Source: a virus. From it: 52,785 bases of DNA. The stretch lies in IMG/VR virus record IMGVR_UViG_3300046006_001177, positions 1 to 52,785 of that record. One strand, given 5' to 3'. The notes beneath the pieces are model-generated. The model searched no databases. It was given only the letters and a program-made list of their open reading frames with translations, and was not told the origin of the DNA. Each line of letters begins with the position of its first letter. Position 1 is the stretch's first letter. Positions 28,678-36,457 of the stretch are shown here, piece by piece. The position numbers were made by a program, and so were the translations under genes.

Positions 28678-29294
28678 GAAGTCTCGTTAAGGAGGCTCTA
28701 TGAAATGCTACATCTGCGGTGACAAAACCATCTCTTTACATGGAAGAAAAAACGTTTGTGAAAAACACAAAAGGTTTTTGCAAATGCAAAGCTCAGCAAA
28801 GCACGACAAGAAATATGCGCCATCGCTTTATGAGATTGAACGCCTAGTCCCCAAAGACATGGTTTGCCCAGATTGTGGAAAACAAATGCACTGGATAGAC
28901 AATTCAAATAGATCAGCATCAGCAGTTCTTCAGCATTACCGCGATGGATCGCTTGGTATCGTTTGCCATGCTTGTAACACCAAACACGGAATGATGCCGG
29001 GAGATTCTTATAGAGATGTTCCTGTTGGTTACAAATTGTGCAGGTCATGCAAAACAATTAAGCCGTTAGATATGTTCTACAAACGGTCTGATTCAAAAAT
29101 TCAGTATCCGATGAGCAAATGCAAAGTTTGTAATCTTGAGGCGCACCAAGAGTGGAGGAGAAAAAATCCAGAAAAATACAAAGCAACAAACAAGAAGCAC
29201 AACGACAGAAGGAAAGCGAATGTCACATCCACAGTTTGAGTGCGTAAAGGTTTCGCTGAAACAAGATAACAGCGGATACATCTTGACCCTCAGA
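28653..29294 (+). mobile_element. HNH homing-endonuclease insertion carrying a recoded 5' exon
   Basis: The insert runs from just after the truncated copy to the end of the second copy of codons 1-25, roughly 640 bases. It contains a promoter, an AT-rich HNH gene and a replacement start for the split gene. In the shared 12-residue block KQDNSGYILTLR, nine codons differ between the copies (for example CTG/TTG, TCC/AGC, CGT/AGA) with no amino-acid change. Right boundary is estimated from where the duplicated region ends. Confidence 0.75.
28700..29239 (+). CDS. HNH homing endonuclease
   Basis: 179 residues, AGGAGG before the ATG. N-terminal zinc finger (CYICGDKTISLHGRKNVC), then CPDCGK...LQHYRDGSLGIVCHACNTKHG with the HNH-type His/Asn/His residues near 77-97, then a C-terminal zinc ribbon (CRSCKTIKPLDMFY...KCKVCNLEAHQEWRRKNPEKY) and a basic tail. 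Clearly more A/T-rich than neighbours, a sign of recent transfer. Its last 20 bases are also the start of the downstream gene. Expected to nick or cut the uninterrupted form of the gene at 29220. Confidence 0.85.
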   Translation: MKCYICGDKTISLHGRKNVCEKHKRFLQMQSSAKHDKKYAPSLYEIERLVPKDMVCPDCGKQMHWIDNSNRSASAVLQHYRDGSLGIVCHACNTKHGMMPGDSYRDVPVGYKLCRSCKTIKPLDMFYKRSDSKIQYPMSKCKVCNLEAHQEWRRKNPEKYKATNKKHNDRRKANVTSTV

Positions 29295-29639
29295 GTACAT
29301 CCAGACGAGTTAGACGAACAGATTTTGCGCGACTTTGTCGGCAGCCGGTACATGACTGTCATGGTCAGGCTGAACGAAGAAGAGCGCCCGATGAACAGGG
29401 AGGCGGAGCTGGCCAAGGACATGGTGCGTGTGTCTGGAATGCTGTGCCGAGATCCTGACTTCTGGCAGTTCTTGCAGGAGTCTGGGGAGATCATTGAGAA
29501 ATCAGATAAGGAAGCAACAGAATGGTTAAAGAGATACCTGAAGGTGGAAAGCCGCGCCGACATTTCAAAAAGCCAGGAGGCGGTGGAGAAGATGCTGGGG
29601 ATAAAGCGAGAGTTCGCATCTTGGAAAGCTCGAGAATGA
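29220..29639 (+). CDS. Conserved phage protein, host gene of the HNH insertion (139 aa)
   Basis: Start ATG 29220 (MSHPQFECVKVSLKQDNSGY), inside the HNH gene end, with AAGGA upstream. Middle: HPDELDEQILRDFVGSRYMT, VMVRLNEEERPMNREAELAK, LCRDPDFWQFLQESGE; ends FASWKARE. I know the family ('FE.VKVGMKQDKTGYVLTL...RDFVG.RY...LCRDP.FW.FL') as an uncharacterised protein in phage recombination regions. The first 25 codons are the recoded copy; the rest is native. Confidence 0.8.
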   Translation: MSHPQFECVKVSLKQDNSGYILTLRVHPDELDEQILRDFVGSRYMTVMVRLNEEERPMNREAELAKDMVRVSGMLCRDPDFWQFLQESGEIIEKSDKEATEWLKRYLKVESRADISKSQEAVEKMLGIKREFASWKARE

Positions 29640-29908
29640 TTCCTTACTCCGTCTACCTGACGGAAGAGACTCACGCCGCGCTGAAGGAGAAAGCCCGCAG
29701 CAGGCAGGCCAGCAAGATCGTGCGGGATGCCATCACTATGATCTTAGAAGGTGGAGATCAGTACGCTAGCGGCTACAAGCAAGCGCTGCGGGACGTGATG
29801 GATTTGATCCACAAGGATGATCTAGCGGGCAAGATCGCCGTAGACGACCGCAGGATTGCAGATCATCTCATCGACCAGATAGAGGGGTTGATTGATGACC
29901 AGAGATGA
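29636..29908 (+). CDS. Ribbon-helix-helix-like protein (90 aa)
   Basis: Start ATG 29636 overlaps the previous stop (ATGA): MIPYSVYLTEETHAALKEKA, RSRQASKIVRDAITMILEGG. The pattern of a strand (YSVYLTEE) followed by two helices with 'A..IVRDAI' is typical of ribbon-helix-helix DNA-binding proteins. The C-terminal half is helical and acidic. Possible operator-binding repressor. Confidence 0.65.
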   Translation: MIPYSVYLTEETHAALKEKARSRQASKIVRDAITMILEGGDQYASGYKQALRDVMDLIHKDDLAGKIAVDDRRIADHLIDQIEGLIDDQR

Positions 29909-30095
29909 CATTGTTAAATGGGCGGCAGAAACCGGATTGGGATCGACACAATACATTTCTGAGAGCCAATGGAGAAGCCTCCATGCGTTTGCTGAACTAG
30001 CTGCGGCCTATGAGCGAGAGGAATGCGCCAAAGTGTGTGATGCGCGTGATGCTCTCTACTGTGCGTTTGCTATCCGCGAAAGGGGTGCGCCATGA
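29895..30095 (+). CDS. Small unknown protein (66 aa)
   Basis: MTRDDIVKWAAETGLGSTQY, WRSLHAFAELAAAYEREECA, KVCDARDALYCAF. The 'FAELAAAYEREECAKVC' helix is common in small phage genes of unknown function. Overlaps both neighbours by a few bases. Confidence 0.65.
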   Translation: MTRDDIVKWAAETGLGSTQYISESQWRSLHAFAELAAAYEREECAKVCDARDALYCAFAIRERGAP

Positions 30096-30337
30096 TCACA
30101 CTAACCCGCGAGGAAGCGCAGCAGGTGCTGGATGCGTTGCAATGCGCTACACCGCCGACGTTCAGCGCAAAGATAGTAGAGGATTGGCAGAATGCAGTCG
30201 AATTTCTCCGCGCCCGACTTGCGCAGCCTGAACGCGAATGGCAGGGGCTAACGGCAAAAGACTTGGCTGAAATACCACCGAGTTGTTACGAAGGCGCTAT
30301 CTGGGCAGATGCTAGGTTGAAGGAGAAGAACACATGA
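30092..30337 (+). CDS. Small unknown phage protein (81 aa)
   Basis: MITLTREEAQQVLDALQCAT...PEREWQGLTAKDLAEIPPSC, ending DARLKEKNT. The module 'EREWQGLT..D...' also occurs in the gene at 30504. Starts in an ATGA overlap. Unknown function. Confidence 0.7.
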   Translation: MITLTREEAQQVLDALQCATPPTFSAKIVEDWQNAVEFLRARLAQPEREWQGLTAKDLAEIPPSCYEGAIWADARLKEKNT

Positions 30338-30507
30338 AAACTAAACAAGAAATCAAAGACGAAATCATTGAACTGTATGGTGCTACTCAAGCCTTGAGCG
30401 ATGCAATGAACATACTTCACGCGCAGCGCATGGAGAAGAGCAAAGCAATGATGGCCTTAAATCAGATGCTAAAAGACATGGATGATGACGAGGAGGAAAA
30501 CACATGA
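30334..30507 (+). CDS. Small acidic-tailed protein (57 aa)
   Basis: MKTKQEIKDEIIELYGATQA...LNQMLKDMDDDEEENT; helical, acidic end. ATGA overlaps on both sides support it as a real gene. Unknown function. Confidence 0.65.
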   Translation: MKTKQEIKDEIIELYGATQALSDAMNILHAQRMEKSKAMMALNQMLKDMDDDEEENT

Positions 30508-30674
30508 GCGAGTGCCCGCATGGTTTGTTCGACGTATGCTGTACTAACTACGAAAAATGCACACTTGGGCCGCCCAAGCGCGAATGGCAGGGGCTGACGG
30601 ATGAGGAAAGAGAAGAGGCTACTGGCTGGTCTGTTGAGCATATTGAAGCCAAGCTGAAGGAGAAGAACGGATGA
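30504..30674 (+). CDS. Small Cys-containing protein (56 aa)
   Basis: MSECPHGLFDVCCTNYEKCT, then REWQGLTDEEREEATGWSVE, ending LKEKNG. Four cysteines in the first 20 residues could bind a metal. Shares the REWQGLT module with the gene at 30092. ATGA overlaps at both ends. Confidence 0.65.
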   Translation: MSECPHGLFDVCCTNYEKCTLGPPKREWQGLTDEEREEATGWSVEHIEAKLKEKNG

Positions 30675-30922
30675 AAGCATTTCCAATAACCAATGAGGTT
30701 GACTACAACAACGGCATGGACTTGCGGGATTACTTCGCAGCGAAGGCGATGCCGTTAGCGATGAAGTGGGTAGAACATAACTACAGCCAAGTATTGCATG
30801 GCAATGACTGGATGTGGGATGAGAAAGGGGATGAGGAAGAAGATGAGGACGATGCAACAGAAATTGCAGGCATTGCTTACCATATAGCAGATGCCATGAT
30901 GAAGGCGAGATCAAATGATTGA
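30671..30922 (+). CDS. Small acidic protein (83 aa)
   Basis: MKAFPITNEVDYNNGMDLRD, YFAAKAMPLAMKWVEHNYSQ, then a GDEEEDEDDATEI acidic run. The 'GMDLRDYFAAKAM' block is common in small phage proteins of unknown function. Overlaps the glycosyltransferase gene by eight bases. Confidence 0.65.
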   Translation: MKAFPITNEVDYNNGMDLRDYFAAKAMPLAMKWVEHNYSQVLHGNDWMWDEKGDEEEDEDDATEIAGIAYHIADAMMKARSND

Positions 30923-31679
30923 TGGCAAGCCCACCATCATGATTGGCACACCTGCCTACGGCGGTGCCATGTTCATGGAGTACGTCGACAGCCTAGTTCG
31001 GAACCTGTCTTTCCTAGAGCGGGAAGGGATAAAGACGCGCTGGCAGTTCATGAACAAAGAGGCGCTGATCACCCGCGCGCGCAACGAGATCGCCCGATAC
31101 TTCTTGGATGAGACACAGGATGACTACCTGATGTTCATAGATGCCGATATCTGGTTTCCCACCGACGGTATCTACCGGCTGCTCCAGCACAAGAAGGATG
31201 TGGTCTGCGGTATCTACCCGAAGAAGTTTCTATTCTGGGATCGTATCCGCAAGGCCGCGCTGCGCGGGGAGAAGGACATCGACAAGTTCGGCTGCTCGTA
31301 TGTGTTGAACGCGGTGAACGATCACGGCGACCCAGACAAGGTGCCGCTGGACGAGGACGGGCTGGTAGAAGTCCTGCACGGCGGCACAGGATTCATGATG
31401 ATCCACAGGAATGTACTGAAGGCGATGCGGTTCAAGGTACCCACCTACCGCACCAGCCTGATCCAAGATAATGGCCAGTTCTTAGCCCCGCTCACGCGAG
31501 AGTTCTTCGGCACCAGCATCACCGAACTCGGATTGCTGTTGTCAGAAGACTATCACTTCTGTGAGTTGTGGAAGAAGGAGGGTGGCAAAATATACGCCGA
31601 CCCCACCATTGAGTTACGCCACGTAGGCCAGCATGTCTACGCGGGTGATCTCATGCGGGCAGGCAGAAACAATACTTAG
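30915..31679 (+). CDS. GT-A-type glycosyltransferase (254 aa)
   Basis: Opens MIDGKPTIMIGTPAYGGAMF; LITRARNEIARYFLDE is followed by DYLMFIDADIWFPTDGIYRL with the metal-binding DAD, then VVCGIYPKK. This is the layout of a family of GT2-like enzymes in phages and bacteria. The gene at 36450 is a clear paralogue (RARN.., FIDADIHF, CGIYPKK). No signal peptide or membrane segment, so it works in the cytoplasm. Likely one of the transferases using the phage-made nucleotide sugars. Confidence 0.8.
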   Translation: MIDGKPTIMIGTPAYGGAMFMEYVDSLVRNLSFLEREGIKTRWQFMNKEALITRARNEIARYFLDETQDDYLMFIDADIWFPTDGIYRLLQHKKDVVCGIYPKKFLFWDRIRKAALRGEKDIDKFGCSYVLNAVNDHGDPDKVPLDEDGLVEVLHGGTGFMMIHRNVLKAMRFKVPTYRTSLIQDNGQFLAPLTREFFGTSITELGLLLSEDYHFCELWKKEGGKIYADPTIELRHVGQHVYAGDLMRAGRNNT

Positions 31680-31687
31680 GAGGCAAC

Positions 31688-31930
31688 ATGCTAAGAGATG
31701 GACAGTTCATCAAAGAAGATCCGCCCAAGATTGGCGCTCACTACGTACCCAAGTTCTACCAGTCGGTTGGTGATGGCAACAACGTGATTGAAGAAGAGAG
31801 CCGCTTCGGTGCTTTCATGCGTAAGAACATCTCGCCGTTCGATGTTGGCGCCTGCATGGTGCTGATCTACGTGGCCATCGCGGTTGTGATCACGATGGTG
31901 CGGGGGTTTTTCAACCTGATCTTTGGATGA
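31688..31930 (+). CDS. C-terminally anchored membrane protein (80 aa)
   Basis: MLRDGQFIKEDPPKIGAHYV, then one C-terminal hydrophobic segment (VGACMVLIYVAIAVVITMVR). TAGGAGGCAAC before the ATG. Sits among the glycosyltransferases; may tether them to the inner membrane or be unrelated. Confidence 0.65.
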   Translation: MLRDGQFIKEDPPKIGAHYVPKFYQSVGDGNNVIEEESRFGAFMRKNISPFDVGACMVLIYVAIAVVITMVRGFFNLIFG

Positions 31931-32142
31931 GCCGGAGACTATTCCAGATGGCAAATGAAGCAGCAGAAGGCGAGGACCTGATCTACGCACCAGATGCTGC
32001 GGCGATGGCGTGGATGCGCAAGTTCTCAAAGATGGTCACCCTGGCAGAACGTGAGCGCTGCGCCACGCTGGTGGAGAAGATGGGCATGGAAGGCTACGGC
32101 ACGTTGGCTATCGCAGCAGCTATCAGGAAGGAAGAGGAATGA
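31927..32142 (+). CDS. Small helical protein (71 aa)
   Basis: MSRRLFQMANEAAEGEDLIY...FSKMVTLAERERCATLVEKM, ending AIRKEEE. Resembles many small phage proteins with a 'ERERCA.L.E' helix. The ATG at 31927 overlaps the preceding stop; the ATG at 31948 has GGAGAC upstream and is an alternative. Confidence 0.6.
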   Translation: MSRRLFQMANEAAEGEDLIYAPDAAAMAWMRKFSKMVTLAERERCATLVEKMGMEGYGTLAIAAAIRKEEE

Positions 32143-33119
32143 AGGTTGCTATCCAGAACCACTACGAGTTCATCACCCGTGACGGATACCTGTTCAAGAA
32201 TGAGAACAGCGACATCGGCCACAACCTGCTGCGGCCGTGGATGGAGTTGTACAACCTGTGCCGGGTGACGATAGAAATGCAAAGCATATGCCGGACAAAC
32301 GGCATCGAGCTGTACACACTGGATCAGGTAGACCCCAAGGAGCTGGACTTGGTCATCTACATGGATCGGCCACGAGTAGAGCCAGAGATCGGCAACGCCC
32401 GCAAGATCCTGATCCTCTACGAGCCAGACATCATCCTGCCTGACAACTGGGACACCGCGTACCACGATCAGTTCACAAAGGTGCTGACATGGGATGACCG
32501 GCTAGCAGGCAAGGGCATCTACGAGAAGCACAACTTCACCGTGGACTGGGAGAGCAGGCAGCGTTGCCATATCAGCCACAGCGAGTTCGAGCGCCGCAAG
32601 CTAATTGCCATGATCCAAACGGCTAAGAACATGCAGCATCCCAACAGTCTGTACCCGAAACGGATCGACGCAATATTCTGGTTTCAGCGTAACGCCATGT
32701 TCGACTTCGACCTGTACGGCAAGGGCTGGGATATCAAGACTTTCTTCTGCGCCAAGGGATCAACCAACAACAAGATCCAGACGTACAACAATTACCGCTT
32801 CGCCCTGACTTTCGAGAACTGCGACCACGCCGTCGGGTACATCAGCGAGAAGATCTTGGACGCCTTCATGGCCGGTGTCGTGCCGGTCTACTGGGGCGCA
32901 CCCAACGTGGCCGACCACATCCCGCGCGAGTGCTTCATCGACATGCGGGACTTTGGTGACTGGGAAGACTTGTACAACTACCTGTCTGGCATCAGTTACG
33001 AACGGTACATGGAATATCTGGAAGCCATCGACGCGTTCATCCGGTCAGAAGCGGCTATCCAATTTAGCAACGAACACGAAGTCAAACAGCTGTACAGATT
33101 AATAGAAGAACACAAATAG
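32139..33119 (+). CDS. GT10 alpha-1,3/1,4-fucosyltransferase
   Basis: 326 residues. Residues 219-262 carry the GT10 signature: YRFALTFENCDHAVGYISEK, ILDAFMAGVVPVYWGAPNVA, with Glu and Lys of the GDP-fucose site (FEN...YISEKI). The N-terminal half is the acceptor lobe (RKILILYEPDIILPDNW). Overall length is normal for bacterial GT10. It transfers fucose from GDP-L-fucose to a sugar acceptor in the cytoplasm. The genes that make the donor follow directly (gmd, fcl). Confidence 0.9.
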   Translation: MKVAIQNHYEFITRDGYLFKNENSDIGHNLLRPWMELYNLCRVTIEMQSICRTNGIELYTLDQVDPKELDLVIYMDRPRVEPEIGNARKILILYEPDIILPDNWDTAYHDQFTKVLTWDDRLAGKGIYEKHNFTVDWESRQRCHISHSEFERRKLIAMIQTAKNMQHPNSLYPKRIDAIFWFQRNAMFDFDLYGKGWDIKTFFCAKGSTNNKIQTYNNYRFALTFENCDHAVGYISEKILDAFMAGVVPVYWGAPNVADHIPRECFIDMRDFGDWEDLYNYLSGISYERYMEYLEAIDAFIRSEAAIQFSNEHEVKQLYRLIEEHK

Positions 33120-33128
33120 GAGAGTGAT

Positions 33129-33374
33129 ATGGAAGATATGCCAGATCATGTTAAGCAATTTGTCATGAAAGACAACGTTGTTGTTGAAGGCATTGATGCC
33201 AATTACGTCTGGTATAACGCCAGCCTTTTGAGGGGGAAGATGAGTTCTTGGGCAACGGACTTTGAGAAGGTAGTCAGCGTGATGGAGGCTAGGCACAAGG
33301 AACACATCAAGATGCTGCAAGACTTGATGGACGAGAACACAGAACTGAAAAAGAAATTGAAGGAAAAAGAATGA
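33129..33374 (+). CDS. Small coiled-coil protein (81 aa)
   Basis: [20 protein letters not shown], then a helix and a C-terminal coiled coil ([20 protein letters not shown]). TAGGAGAGTGAT before the ATG; ATGA overlap with gmd. Unknown; possibly a partner for neighbouring enzymes. Confidence 0.65.
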   Translation: MEDMPDHVKQFVMKDNVVVEGIDANYVWYNASLLRGKMSSWATDFEKVVSVMEARHKEHIKMLQDLMDENTELKKKLKEKE

Positions 33375-34357
33375 AAGCATTGATCACAGGAGTTACCGGA
33401 CAAGACGGCTCCTATCTGGCAGAACTGCTTTTATCAAAAGGGTACGAAGTCCACGGCATCAAGCGCCGCTGCTCTAACCTGAACACGGAGAGAGTCGATC
33501 ACCTGTTTAACAACCCGCACTTCCACCTGCACTACGGCGACATGACCGACGGCAGCAACTTGGCGCACATCGTCAAGAAGGTAAAGCCAGACGAGGTCTA
33601 CAACCTAGCCGCTCAGAGCCATGTGGCTGTCAGCTTTGAGCAGCCGGAGTACACGGCCAACGCCGATGCTGTCGGCACCTTGCGCCTGCTGGAAGCCTGT
33701 GTATTTACAGATGCCGCCTTTTACCAAGCATCCACCAGCGAGATGTTTGGCTCCAGCCCAGCGCCGCAGAATGAGGACACACCCTTCCGTCCGCGTAGTC
33801 CGTATGGCGCAGCCAAGCTGTACGCCCACTGGATCACGGTCAACTACCGCGAAGCCTACGGCATGTACGCCTGCTCCGGCATCCTGTTCAACCACGAATC
33901 CCCACGCAGGGGCGACACCTTTGTCACGCAGAAGATTGTCAAAGCACTGTGCCGGATCAAGAGGGGTCAGCAGAAGAAGCTGACGCTCGGCAACCTGGAC
34001 GCCATGCGGGACTGGGGACATGCCAAGGACTACGTCAACGCCATGTGGCTGATGCTCCAGCAAGAGGAGCCAGAAGACTTCGTGATCGCCACCGGCAGAC
34101 AGTACACCGTGCGCCAGTTCGTCGAAGCCGTGGCTTTGCGGCTAGGTATGAACATCGTCTGGAGCGGATCTGGCGTTAACGAGGTGGGCTTCTGCGATGG
34201 AAGGCTGATCATTGATATCGACGAGCGCTACCTGCGTCCAGCAGAGGTGGACAGCCTGTGCGGTGATGCCACGAAAGCCAGACAGAAGCTGGGATGGAAG
34301 CCGGTGATTACGTTTGATCAACTTGTGAATGAAATGGTGGAGGCTCAACTTGCATAA
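33371..34357 (+). CDS. gmd: GDP-mannose 4,6-dehydratase
   Basis: 328 residues, complete. Cofactor motif [13 protein letters not shown] (6-18), the GMD-specific [22 protein letters not shown] (121-127), and catalytic Tyr145 and Lys149 ([12 protein letters not shown]), then [16 protein letters not shown]. Converts GDP-D-mannose to GDP-4-keto-6-deoxy-D-mannose. The product feeds Fcl next door, and could also feed the RfbH-type enzyme downstream. GDP-mannose itself must come from the host, since no manB/manC is seen. Confidence 0.95.
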   Translation: MKALITGVTGQDGSYLAELLLSKGYEVHGIKRRCSNLNTERVDHLFNNPHFHLHYGDMTDGSNLAHIVKKVKPDEVYNLAAQSHVAVSFEQPEYTANADAVGTLRLLEACVFTDAAFYQASTSEMFGSSPAPQNEDTPFRPRSPYGAAKLYAHWITVNYREAYGMYACSGILFNHESPRRGDTFVTQKIVKALCRIKRGQQKKLTLGNLDAMRDWGHAKDYVNAMWLMLQQEEPEDFVIATGRQYTVRQFVEAVALRLGMNIVWSGSGVNEVGFCDGRLIIDIDERYLRPAEVDSLCGDATKARQKLGWKPVITFDQLVNEMVEAQLA

Positions 34358-35273
34358 GAACGTCATGGTGCTTGGCCACAAGGGGATGGTCGGCCGAGCG
34401 ATAGCCAGATTGTTGAAGCACAAAAAGTACAACGTCATGACCGCTGACCTAGACCTGCGTATGCAGACCAGCGTGTTCAAGATGTTCGCTGAGAAGCCGG
34501 ACTACGTCTTCATCTGCGCGGCGAAGGTCGGCGGCATCATGGCCAACAAGACATTCCCAGCAGACTTCCTGTACGACAACGCCATGATCGCGCTGAACGT
34601 GTTGCGTCTCGCGCATCAGGCAGGCATTGATAACGTCATGTTCTTGGGATCGTCCTGCATCTACCCGAAGATGGCACCGCAGCCGATCAAGGAAGAGTAC
34701 CTACTGACCGGCCTTCTGGAACCCACCAACGAAGCCTACGCGATTGCCAAGATCGCCGGCATCAAGATGTGTGAGGCGTACAACAAACAGTACGGTCGCA
34801 AGTACATCTCTGTCATGCCCACCAATCTCTACGGCGTGGGTGACAAGTACGACCTTCAGAACAGCCATGTCCTGCCTGCGCTGATCCGCAAGGCGTACGA
34901 GGCCAAGGCCAACGGCGATGACACCATGACCGTCTGGGGTACCGGCAACGCCCAGCGTGAGTTCTTGTACGTCGACGATCTGGCAGAAGCCTGTGTCCAC
35001 CTAATGGAGATCGGCTACGACGGCGGGCTGATCAACATCGGCACCGGCCAAGACGTCACCATCAAAGAACTTGCCACCCTGATCTGCAAGACCGTGGGCT
35101 TTCGGGGCAAGCTGGAGTTCGATGCCACCAAGCCTGACGGCACACCACGCAAGCTGCTGGATGTATCCAAGATCAACGAACTGGGATGGAAGGCTAGAAC
35201 CTCACTCGCCGATGGCGTGAACGAGACGTTCAAAGACTTCCTGCGTATGCACTTGATGAAGGGAGTTACATGA
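34350..35273 (+). CDS. fcl: GDP-L-fucose synthase
   Basis: 307 residues from a TTG at 34350 (GGAGG six bases before; overlaps gmd by eight). Motifs: [16 protein letters not shown] (Rossmann), [20 protein letters not shown] (Fcl-specific), [35 protein letters not shown] with catalytic Tyr and Lys, and [18 protein letters not shown]. Epimerises and reduces GDP-4-keto-6-deoxymannose to GDP-L-fucose. An ATG at 34365 is an alternative start but lacks a good Shine-Dalgarno. Confidence 0.93.
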   Translation: MHKNVMVLGHKGMVGRAIARLLKHKKYNVMTADLDLRMQTSVFKMFAEKPDYVFICAAKVGGIMANKTFPADFLYDNAMIALNVLRLAHQAGIDNVMFLGSSCIYPKMAPQPIKEEYLLTGLLEPTNEAYAIAKIAGIKMCEAYNKQYGRKYISVMPTNLYGVGDKYDLQNSHVLPALIRKAYEAKANGDDTMTVWGTGNAQREFLYVDDLAEACVHLMEIGYDGGLINIGTGQDVTIKELATLICKTVGFRGKLEFDATKPDGTPRKLLDVSKINELGWKARTSLADGVNETFKDFLRMHLMKGVT

Positions 35274-35983
35274 TCTCCGTTGCCGTAGTTACCAGCACAC
35301 AGGGCAGAGATACCCTGAGACAATGTATAGCCAGCGTTCAAACCCAAACTTATAAAGCTACCCACTATGTATTCGCCCATGGCAAAGAGCATTCCGACAA
35401 AGTCCAGTCTCTGGTATCGAGTGACACGGTCGCCGTCTACCTACCTTGCGCTAATGGCGGCGGTGGTCTTGCTATGGCTCCTGTATTTGCTGCTGCACCC
35501 TATCTCATCAACGAAGATCTCATCTTCTACCTCGACGACGACAACTACTACGACCCCGACCACATCGAGTCCCTCGTTGCGTTGATGCAGGATCACGACT
35601 TGGGCTGGGCGTACAGCCTGCGCAAGATCGTGGACAACGAAGGCGGCTACATCTGTGATGACAACTGCGAGTCACTGGGTATGCAGCCGAACGCCAGCGG
35701 ACATTACTTGGTAGACAACTCTTGCTACGCGGTCAGGGCAGACATCGCCCGCAAGCACAGCCATGCGTGGTACGTGCCGGTGGTATCTGACCGTTCGTTC
35801 CAAGCATCACTCATGCAGGCCAAGATCAAATGCGGCACTACTGGGAAGCACAGTGTGTCTTACAGACTATCTCACGACGGTTCAGGAGGAATGAGCAAAC
35901 AGGCTTTCATTAACAACAACGAGTTCATGCGTAGCAAGTTCACGGACTTCCCGTGGACGAAGCGACAAATCTGGAAATACTAG
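35270..35983 (+). CDS. GT2-family glycosyltransferase (237 aa)
   Basis: [20 protein letters not shown] is a GT2 opening; YLINEDLIFYLDDDNYYDPD holds the DDD metal site; later a D-rich acceptor region (SLGMQPNASGHYLVDNSCYA) and SYRLSHDGSGG. Adds a sugar from a nucleotide donor; donor and acceptor unknown. ATGA overlap with fcl. Confidence 0.82.
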   Translation: MISVAVVTSTQGRDTLRQCIASVQTQTYKATHYVFAHGKEHSDKVQSLVSSDTVAVYLPCANGGGGLAMAPVFAAAPYLINEDLIFYLDDDNYYDPDHIESLVALMQDHDLGWAYSLRKIVDNEGGYICDDNCESLGMQPNASGHYLVDNSCYAVRADIARKHSHAWYVPVVSDRSFQASLMQAKIKCGTTGKHSVSYRLSHDGSGGMSKQAFINNNEFMRSKFTDFPWTKRQIWKY

Positions 35984-35992
35984 GAGATCTAA

Positions 35993-36457
35993 ATGGAAAG
36001 AATTGTTCCGTTAAGCACAGAACGCATCGAAGCAAAGGTGGAAAAAATTCCAGAAGCAGGCTGTTGGATATGGACTGGAACAACCACGGTCAGGGGCTAT
36101 GGCCAAATTATTAGCAACAACAGGAAACACTACGCCCACAGGGCAAGTTACGAAGCATTTATCGGACCCATACCGGAAGGAATGAACGTTTGCCATGCTT
36201 GCGACAATGTTTATTGCGTCAACCCTGCCCATCTTTTCCTTGGCACCCAGAAACAAAACTTGGAAGACATGGCAAGAAAGAAAAGAAGCACTCTCGGAGA
36301 AAAAAATCCGATGGCGAAGTTAAGAAGCAAAGATGTCCAAGATATCAAACACCGCATCAATCTAGGAAATTCTGACTCCAAGATAGCTTTGGAGTTCAAT
36401 GTTTCTCGGCAAACAATTAACAACATTAAACATGGAAGGGTTTGGAAAAATGGCTAA
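35993..36457 (+). CDS. HNH homing endonuclease (HNH_3 type)
   Basis: 154 residues. HNH_3 core: GCWIWTGTTTVRGYGQIISN, AHRASYEAFIGPIPEGMNVC, HACDNVYCVNPAHLFLGTQK; C-terminal HTH LRSKDVQDIKHRINLGNSDS, KIALEFNVSRQTINNIKHGR for target binding. A/T-rich compared with neighbours. It lies exactly between a TAGGAGATCTAA Shine-Dalgarno context and the next start codon, and overlaps the next gene by eight bases, so it appears to have inserted at the start of the glycosyltransferase gene. Confidence 0.9.
   Translation: MERIVPLSTERIEAKVEKIPEAGCWIWTGTTTVRGYGQIISNNRKHYAHRASYEAFIGPIPEGMNVCHACDNVYCVNPAHLFLGTQKQNLEDMARKKRSTLGEKNPMAKLRSKDVQDIKHRINLGNSDSKIALEFNVSRQTINNIKHGRVWKNG

Noticed and set aside
33605-34063. 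Long leftward frames inside gmd, fcl and rfbH
   Set aside because: Antisense shadows of GC-rich genes with clear families.
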